From NCBI GenBank assembly GCA_021234155.1, contig JAJEKV010000324.1:186001-250000 (forward strand): a stretch of 64,000 nt of DNA, written 5' to 3'. This DNA is from Isoetes taiwanensis. Lineage: Eukaryota; Streptophyta; Lycopodiopsida; Isoetales; Isoetaceae. The position numbers and the translations under genes were made by a program. Below are positions 56,405 through 64,000 of the stretch, piece after piece (the first letter of the stretch is position 1; every line of letters starts with the position of its first letter). A model generated the notes under the pieces. The model worked only from the letters and a program-made list of their open reading frames with translations. It was not told the DNA's origin and did not search any database.

Positions 56405-57652
56405 TCAAAACTTGCACTTCAGATCGTTCCGGTGGTCTTCACAGCCATTCTTTCTTGAATTCAACCAGCAAATGGAATCGGTGCTCTTTTTTGCTTCGGA
56501 TTTGATGCTCTGAGATGGGTGAAATCTAAAATCACTAAGCCTGTCGAACAAATTCCTCACCGGATTTTTCCCCTGCGGAGATCTAACAACGACCCATTTC
56601 TCATCTGATTGAGAGGGCGAAGAAGGGCAATGAGATTTCTCTGGATCGGATGAAGAACCTTTAGACAAACTCTGTTTCTTCTTCAAGCCGATCTTCTTCC
56701 GATTCAAAATTCCCACTTTAGAAGAACCTTTTAAGGATAAAACCGGAACAGATTCACTGCTATCCCAAGAATTATCGAATTCAAGAACACTGGTAGGAGA
56801 ACCAGGGGCAATGACAGGGGAAGATTTGCAGAGAACAGGCAAATCTTGGGCAACAAAAGGATGAGCAAGCAACTGGGCAGTGGTCCATCGATCAGAAGGC
56901 TCTCTGCAGAGGCATTTTTTCAGAAAATCCTGCCCTTCAGCAGATAAAGAACAGGGGATGACTGGGATTTCATCAGAGCAGCCAATCCGGTAGAGAACCA
57001 CGAAAGGATTGTCGACATAATCCCAAGGAGCTCTGCCTGTAAACATTTCGATTACTGTACAACCCACAGACCATATATCTGAAGCAGATCCTCTGCATTC
57101 CTGCCTGGCCACTTCCGGCGCCATCCACAGAGGAGTGCCCTTCATTTCTGAACCTGAGACATTCTCCAGATACGTTGCAGCCCCAAAATCTGCCAATTTC
57201 ACCCCCGATAGTCCAACCAGAACATTTTTCCCTTTTATATCCCCATGAACAATCCCTCTTCTGTGCAGATATTCAATCCCCTGTAAAATCCCTCTCGTGA
57301 ACGATCTAACAAGCTGCTCCTCCAATTTTCCCCCAAATTTTTTTGTCAGATCGGCCAGACTTCCTCCCGGAACATATTCTAAGAACACATTCCTCATCCT
57401 TTTGCCGTTTTCGTCAGACCAATCTCCTCCTAGGCACTTAACCACATGATCGGAATCTAATATCTGTAAAATTTCTAACTCATTCTCCAGCGCCATTAAT
57501 TGGGCCCTATTCTTATCGGTGCATTCAACAGATTTCACAGCAAACAGACCTCCATTCTCTGCATTCATCGCCAAATTGACCTGCCCAAAAGACCCAGCAC
57601 CCAAAAGACTACCCCGAACCCAGGATCTAACCGTTTCCTTTGAAGCTTCCAT
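56405..57652 (-). CDS. MAPKKK-type serine/threonine protein kinase (MEKK-like)
   Basis: An intact, intronless gene of 415 residues; the best candidate for a working host gene here. It would phosphorylate MAP kinase kinases at the head of a MAPK cascade in the cytoplasm or nucleus. Kinase domain at residues 12-266: Gly loop GAGSFGQV (18-25), ATP lysine AVK (40), αC Glu in ENELEI, catalytic loop HGDIKGKN (136-143, with Gly in place of the common Arg of HRD, as is usual in this plant group), DFG (155-157), activation loop to GTPLWMAPE (172-180), DIWSVGC (192-198), and the structural Arg in DRW (255). The C-terminal tail (270-415) is Ser- and Lys-rich and less conserved. The start at 57652 is the first Met before the Gly loop and lies at the usual distance. 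The domain most resembles the plant MAPKKK15-21 group, whose angiosperm members are also intronless and often ABA-responsive; this placement is by eye. The upstream ACGT-core motifs fit that. Confidence 0.93.
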   Translation of the reverse strand: MEASKETVRSWVRGSLLGAGSFGQVNLAMNAENGGLFAVKSVECTDKNRAQLMALENELEILQILDSDHVVKCLGGDWSDENGKRMRNVFLEYVPGGSLADLTKKFGGKLEEQLVRSFTRGILQGIEYLHRRGIVHGDIKGKNVLVGLSGVKLADFGAATYLENVSGSEMKGTPLWMAPEVARQECRGSASDIWSVGCTVIEMFTGRAPWDYVDNPFVVLYRIGCSDEIPVIPCSLSAEGQDFLKKCLCREPSDRWTTAQLLAHPFVAQDLPVLCKSSPVIAPGSPTSVLEFDNSWDSSESVPVLSLKGSSKVGILNRKKIGLKKKQSLSKGSSSDPEKSHCPSSPSQSDEKWVVVRSPQGKNPVRNLFDRLSDFRFHPSQSIKSEAKKSTDSICWLNSRKNGCEDHRNDLKCKF

Positions 57653-57827
57653 ATCCGAAGCTCTGGATCACAAAAAACCGCGCAGAATGTCTAATGCAGA
57701 TTTGAATTCAAGCCCGCCATTGATTGGGTCACGGATTGAAAAAAAAAACTAAGAACAGATGGGAAATTTTCCGCGGATTGAAGTGGAAGATAAGGCAAAG
57801 CGCCTGTGGGACAGAAGGAAGGAAGGG

Positions 57828-57835
57828 TATTTATA
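57828..57835 (-). promoter_or_regulatory. TATA box of the kinase gene
   Basis: The minus strand reads TATAAATA, about 175 bp upstream of the start codon. This implies a 5' untranslated region near 145 nt. A GGAA-rich/CT-rich stretch adjoins it. Confidence 0.6.
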
Positions 57836-57931
57836 AGAAGAAGGTTACAGAAGAGGACGCCGGAGCTATGGTAGCCATTTCGTCGTTCTGCAAGTGTGCA
57901 AGAGGGAAATAAATGATAGAAAAAAAGGATT

Positions 57932-57974
57932 ATCCTACGTGGTACCTTTTGCGGACGTGGACGCCACGTAGGAT
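57932..57974. promoter_or_regulatory. palindromic ABRE-like cluster in the kinase promoter
   Basis: ATCCTACGTGG (57932-57942) and CCACGTAGGAT (57964-57974) form a perfect 11-bp inverted repeat. A third ACGTGG core lies between them (57955-57960). ACGTGG/CCACGT is the core bound by plant bZIP factors such as ABFs. The cluster lies about 100-145 bp upstream of the TATA box, a usual place for such sites. Confidence 0.6.
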
Positions 57975-60900
57975 TTTTTAAAAGGTGGTTCAAAGGCGCT
58001 GAGTCCGCCGGAAACGCGTTTTTCCCTCGCCGGGAAAACGGCACCGTTTCCGCCAAAAGGGATATTCCTCAATGTATTTTGGCCACCTTGGCCATGTGGT
58101 GGACATGTTGGCCCCCCATCGTGGTTTTTGCTTCATGGAGAACACATCTCCATATCCTCCACTCCCCCACTATTACCCACCGTTGCCTCGGCTTTGTCTT
58201 CATGGACGTTAAAAATACTCGTTTTCGCCGTTAGAAATATCGTCTCCAGTTTGTCTTCACTGGATGTTAAAATTACACGCAAACCTCTTGCTCTGTTAGA
58301 AATGTTCCTCCTACTTGCCCCTTTGCCACTTGCCTCGTGACTTGGCCCCCCGACAAGTATGAACAATTTACCCTGACTTGCTTACTACTGCATCAGAGCC
58401 GCCTAGACAAACTGCCCCCATAGTCGACATAGTCAGTTGATCTCCACTACCTTCCTCCCAAGTTGGCTTAACTTTTGCGAGTTCTTAACTGTATCGAATA
58501 TATGCTCGAATAGTATTGCTCTATCTGTCTGGCCCTACATCTGATCCATATGCACGTTTTGCCCCTTGGCTTCTACCAAACACTTCCCCACATTTTTGAC
58601 TATTCTATGTTTCTTGATCCCCTCGAGCTCGGTGATTGTCTTTTCGAGTTTGTTCGCGTCGTGCCATTTCAGATCATGTTGTTACTTGCAAAAAAGCAGT
58701 TTGAACATGTCGGGTCCAACTAGCGGTTTGAGCATGTCAAGGTCTGAGATGGTAGGTTGATTAACGACATCTCCGAACAGACTAACTGCACATTCCTAGC
58801 CATCAACACAACATGCCACATGCAGGTGTCGAGCAGTCCAAAAAAACAAATATTGATACATGGTCCGAATGTTGTGTAAAAGATCATGTTGACGTGCCTA
58901 ATGCATGGTAACTATGACAAGTCCAAAGATGTAAGTTGGGATCTCAAAACAACCTTAGGCCTATCTTTAACATAGCATGATTTTGATGGTTAAGCACGTC
59001 CTTGATGCCGACTTCTCGTTGTAAACAACCTATCACATAAAGATTCTATCCGAAATCTTATCTTTAATTTCAATGGCATCCCCATATAAAATTTGGATTG
59101 ACCTTTGTGGTTGAGTACAAATGCTTTTAGGGATTGTGTTCTTTAAAGGCCTGCAACTACCATAGACTTAGTGTGCATTGAAAGAGCATTTTTAAAATGG
59201 GCATGACCACTAAAAATTTGTGCACCAACGTATTGGGGTAGAAAAGCATTGTGGCCACAAGATTCTTTTCATGGCTTTCAAGATGAATCCTCTCTCTTAT
59301 TTGATTCCATGTACTGGATAGAACATCCGATATCGCGGATATCGCATTCCTCTGATTTTCACTAACTAAGAATATTCATGAACTGTGCCCATGCTTAACA
59401 TCTTTTTATGATGTGACCACAAGAAGATATCAATCGTGCTATCACATTAACATCTATATCCTTTCCCCCAAAAAATGGTATCTCATTCGGATATTACATG
59501 GGCACACACACACACACACATACACGCACACATAAAATCCTAGATTATGATTTTGAATGCATATGTTTGTTTTGATTTGAGAGGAACTGCTTTAAGCAAA
59601 TTAGATGTTTTAGTTTAGATATGATCTCATGGGTCTTTACAACTCCAAACATCTTAAAAGCATGAAACCTAATGCCAGAACAAGAAGACAAATCCCATGG
59701 GTAAATGTGTGAGACATGATGGGATTTTCGATGCCACGATTACAAAAAACATCTTGATTAAGAAGCAGTCAATGATAGATAAGTTATGATATTTAACGAA
59801 AGAGCAAGATTGGATCTGAGAGGTTAGGTTTAGATATTACAATTTGTGTGGTGCAAATTGGATTGAATCAGCATGCAACAGATATCAAGGCAGATCTAGC
59901 TGTGCTGGGGCGAGACACTCGGAAGGGACCGACAGACAGGTGGGCAGAAAGGGGTCAAGGTTGGAGAAGGTGAGCATGTGAGGGGCAAAGGGGGCCAGGC
60001 AGAGGGTGGGTGCTGGCACGACGGAAGCTTTAATGAAAAAAAAAAGAGATTATTGGTGGTATTGTTGGTGGTATTGTTGTCGGTGTTATTTGTGTTGGTG
60101 TTGGGGGTTAATATTGTTGTTTGTGTGGGTCAAGATTATATTTTTTGTTGGTGAAGATTATATTTTTGTTGGTGTGGTAGGGACGACGGGTAAGAGGCTG
60201 ACACGTGTAGGCGGTGGCCTCTTTCCGCCAGCGAGATGCCCTGCCTCGCTGGCGGTAATTTTAAGGCACATTTTTCTCGAGCCACTGTGGAGGCCGCCGC
60301 CCATCGGTTTTTATTCGATGCTGCCAGAATGCACTTTCTGGCCCTTTCCCAAGTGCCAAATAATATCCAAAATCCGCCGGATTTCTGCCGGCTTCTTCCT
60401 TCAAAACCGTCTCTTTTTGCTCGATAATGACCCTTTCATCATTTGAACCTACGTACCAGATTTGAGCTCATTCGTTTGTAGATCTCGATTGGACCTTGGA
60501 TCTTTGCCAAAATCTTTTGGCCCATTTTTTGCTTGCTTCATTCATTTGCTCTTATCTTCCTTTTTTTGTTGTATTGGTGCTGCCTTTCATTTGGCTTTGG
60601 GCTGTCCGGCCCTTTCTTGGACCACTAATTCCAAGTTGCGCACACTAAAAAATAACAACACCCTTCATCATTTGGTTGTACTTTGCAAAGCATGTGAGTT
60701 CCTTGATTTCTCCAGTCGTTTTCTCTTGGAACGTTGTAAATCTTGGGCAAAGGAGAATCCCTACCAAATCCCTAAACATAATTAACTCAAGACTTCCCTT
60801 TCTCCTTGATTTAGTGCACAACGTAGTCACTCAAGTAATCTAGTATATAAGGAAGGATCATTGGGTTGCTAGTCGTCTCTACCTGATCCAGACTAGCTGC

Positions 60901-61726
60901 CATAAATATCAGCTTGTGGACTAGAATCAAGTTTGCAAACACTAAAGGATAATATAAAAACTTCAAATAATTTGCAAAGATCACCACTACATATCCCATT
61001 AAGAGAAATGTTTGTAGCTGATTATTGTACTTTTGTCCAGGAAAGTCCTTGGACATGCACCTTGAAGTTTGTATGTATTACCTTAGAGCCAAATTTGTGG
61101 TGAGGTTCTATGAGTCCTACCCTCTACTCGAACCCAAGACCCACAATGTGAACCAACGACAACCTAATGGTTTGCATTGACTACCCAGGACATATAGTTA
61201 AGGTGTGAGGATCCAACAACTTGCCTTCCTTTCTTCAAAGCATTGACAATGCTGTTGGAGATTATGTAGGGCACATCTCTCGAAACTCCAATAGACTAAT
61301 GCTAAAGAGTGTCATTTGAAGTTTGGCATTGCAAAATTGACATTTATTGGCCAGCTTCCAGCAACCATTGGACACCCACTACATAAGCTATGATTATTTG
61401 CTTTTAATAGTATATTTTTGGTGTTAGACAAACCTATTATCAACCATTAATATCATCTTCTAACATTACCAAAGGTATACTATATCCTATTTTTGCCATT
61501 TTGGCCCCTTCTTACTTGGTTCTATCATGCTCTCATGGTCTAAAGTGACCAACTCGTCCTTGGAACTAGGCATACATCAATCTAAAGTCATGAACTCCTT
61601 CTTAGATCTAGGCATACGTCAATCATTCAGGTATGGCACCTCCCTTTGGTGTTCTGTTAGCTTGTTTTTAGTATGCCTTGGTTGAGTATTGTTAGTTATG
61701 TGGGTCAAAGAAAGATGGATGATCTC
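57975..61726. other. intergenic spacer with local repeats
   Basis: No gene recognised. A ~58-bp tandem duplication lies at about 58193-58310 (TTTGTCTTCA...GTTAGAAAT). (CA)n at 59507-59532. A TTGTTGGTGGTATTG-rich stretch at 60050-60175. Hairpin CCGCCAGCGAG/CTCGCTGGCGG at 60225-60255. GGTTCGAGTAG (minus strand, about 61118) resembles a B box but no tRNA fold was found. Confidence 0.5.
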
Positions 61727-62672
<946 letters not shown>

Positions 62673-63527
62673 ATGGATGATCATGGTGTCTCCACATTCC
62701 TCAATCTCCCCGAACGAGATGAAATTGGTAACCGGAGGCACCCTCAACCCTCCAACACACAATGGAGGGAAATTATGATGAAATTGCAGCCCTTTGTTGG
62801 GGGTTTAGTGGAGCTGAGACAACTAAAGAACAAATGGGATAAGCTGCAAGCTAAATTTAAAGATGAGAAGGAGGCTTGTAGCCATACAAAGTTTGAACCA
62901 TCAAATTGGCGATGGGTATGTGAGAATGGAAGAAGTTAAATATGGTGTTACCTCTGATAATCCAATACCAGGTGCTGGTGATGATAGTGAATTTGGCAAT
63001 GAAGCTTTCGAGGCTATAGACTTGCATACTAATTACTCAGAATCTTTCATGAATGACAGATTTTTTGAAACTGTTGGAACAGATGCAGCATTTGAAGACC
63101 AATTTGCTGATCCACCCAATTCAAACAATAATCCGAGCAGTCCAGTGATGCCAAAAATTCCAATCAATAGGACACCAACAGGAAACCAGACAGATTCTTC
63201 AAGTCCTAGATCAGCTGCATGTAATCAGCCTGGAGTTTGTGGAAAACCTACAAGTAGAAAGAAGTTCAGGTTGCAAATAGATGAGGACATTGCAATGGGA
63301 ATATCACAGATGGCAAGCACATTTGGGGACACTGAGGTGAAGAAATTGGATTTCTGAAAGAAGAAAGTGCAAGAAAAATTGAGTTGGTCAGGGAATTGGA
63401 AACAATAAGATCCATAAACAGCCTGAAAATTGCAGAGTCAATGGCTGCAATGACTCAAAGCATATGTGAAATGACAAAGGAGACATTGCTCGAAATTGCC
63501 AAACTTGTCGCCAATAAGAAGGAATAA
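62673..63527 (+). pseudogene. PIF/Harbinger-type ORF1 (Myb/SANT-like), frame-broken
   Basis: Encodes a Myb/SANT-like (trihelix-like) DNA-binding domain: WREIMMKLQ, ELRQLKNKWDKLQAKFKDEK, EACSHTKFE. An acidic linker follows, a Ser/Pro/Asn-rich region (DPPNSNNNPSSPVMPKIP), and a C-terminal helical part (KIELVRELETIRSIN, ending LVANKKE at 63527). In PIF/Harbinger transposons ORF1 has this layout and helps the DDE transposase bind DNA. The reading frame changes near 62930 and again near 63345, so either two frameshifts or unrecognised introns are present. A plant L10-interacting MYB-domain-like host gene is the alternative. Confidence 0.55.
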
Positions 63528-63726
63528 AGGTTCGTTTTCGGTTATTTGCTTTTAGAATTTCTTTTTTGAACCGGTCACAAAACCCACCAAGATTCTTAAA
63601 TATTAAAGAAGTTGTACATGACCCTATTATTTTAGCATTAAATATTGCCTTCTAGTCACAGTCATCCAAATTCGTAAAGGCTACTTAAGCTTCCTCCAAT
63701 TCTTGCATGCAAGCCGCTTCGACAAT

Positions 63727-64000
63727 ATGGAGGGAGTCGTGAACAGAAAGCGCCAACGCTCACCGAGCCGAAGCTCTTCTTCGAGCTCGTCTTCGAGCTC
63801 TTCTTCGAGCTCCTCATCCTATCAAACTCCACCAACTACATCTTCCTCTTCCTCTGAGTTGCCCTATTATTCTGACCATGATACCTGGCCTACTTCCAGT
63901 GAGGAGGTTCTTCCCGACAGCAGTGGGGATTCTCTGCAGTTTAGTGACCAGCCTGTCAGTTTAGAAAATGTTTTTCAGGAGAATCATGTTTATCAGGAGA
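63727..64000 (+). CDS. Ser-rich ORF start, cut by the window end
   Basis: ATG at 63727 opens a frame that continues to the window end: MEGVVNRKRQRSPSRS, then a run of about 15 Ser, SELPYYSDHDTWPTSSEEV and an acidic stretch. It is 200 bp downstream of the Harbinger-like ORF1 on the same strand. It may be the start of the transposase ORF2, or an unrelated Ser-rich gene. No catalytic motif is in view. Confidence 0.4.
   Translation, partial: MEGVVNRKRQRSPSRSSSSSSSSSSSSSSSSYQTPPTTSSSSSELPYYSDHDTWPTSSEEVLPDSSGDSLQFSDQPVSLENVFQENHVYQE

Noticed and set aside
61110-61150. tRNA gene on the minus strand (GGTTCGAGTAG)
   Set aside because: Only a B-box-like motif; no cloverleaf or A box at the proper distance.

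Overview
The window looks like nuclear DNA of a land plant rich in retrotransposons. Evidence for a plant is an intronless MAPKKK-type kinase gene with ACGT-core promoter elements, plant-type Ty3/gypsy chromoviruses primed by initiator tRNA-Met, plant L1-type LINE remains, and a PIF/Harbinger-like pair of reading frames. The species cannot be named from sequence alone. Presumed functional host genes are scarce: one clear kinase gene (56405-57652, minus strand) plus remnants of a dual-specificity phosphatase.

The central observation is a family of Ty3/gypsy LTR retrotransposons that carry a histone H3 domain. The best copy lies at 24488-37570 (minus strand), has 1.6-1.7 kb LTRs and a 5-bp target duplication, and encodes, between primer site and gag, an ORF whose last ~98 residues are histone H3 (about 84 of 98 identical to canonical plant H3, counted by eye from memory). 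Three more copies (1-5646 minus, 11850-20760 plus, 43680-45910 minus) carry a decayed version of the same ORF at the same place just inside the LTR and primer site. The ORF starts with a short H3-tail-like peptide (MARTK/MAHTKQIAR type), continues through a long charged segment, and ends in the H3 fold. The same elements end their integrase with a chromodomain, the module class that reads methylated H3 tails, and the best copy's ORF keeps an ARKS motif ahead of its H3 fold. All four copies are treated here as fossils.

Layout: 1-5646, H3-element copy A; 5647-7126, opposite-strand 3' end of the same family joined head to head; 7127-9450, decayed spacer; 9450-11740, L1 LINE relic split by a solo LTR (10083-11590); 11850-20760, H3-element copy B, itself split by a separate 4.7 kb Ty3/gypsy element (15283-19997); 20760-24389, repeats, hairpins, one possible exon and a MITE; 24488-37570, the best H3-element; 37571-43680, SINE-like inverted repeats, tandem repeats and a 426-bp foldback element; 43680-45910, H3-element copy C; 46113-46472, phosphatase exons; 47090-49200, Harbinger and LINE fragments; 49267-50663, a Crypton-type tyrosine recombinase in exon-like blocks; 52380-53014, LINE relic, LTR tail and a small ORF; 53384-54361, an inverted-repeat-bounded segment; 56405-57975, kinase gene and promoter; 58000-62300, spacer with microsatellites; 62300-64000, Harbinger-type ORF1 and the start of a serine-rich second ORF that runs off the window.

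All family assignments are from motifs read by eye; no database search or alignment program was run.
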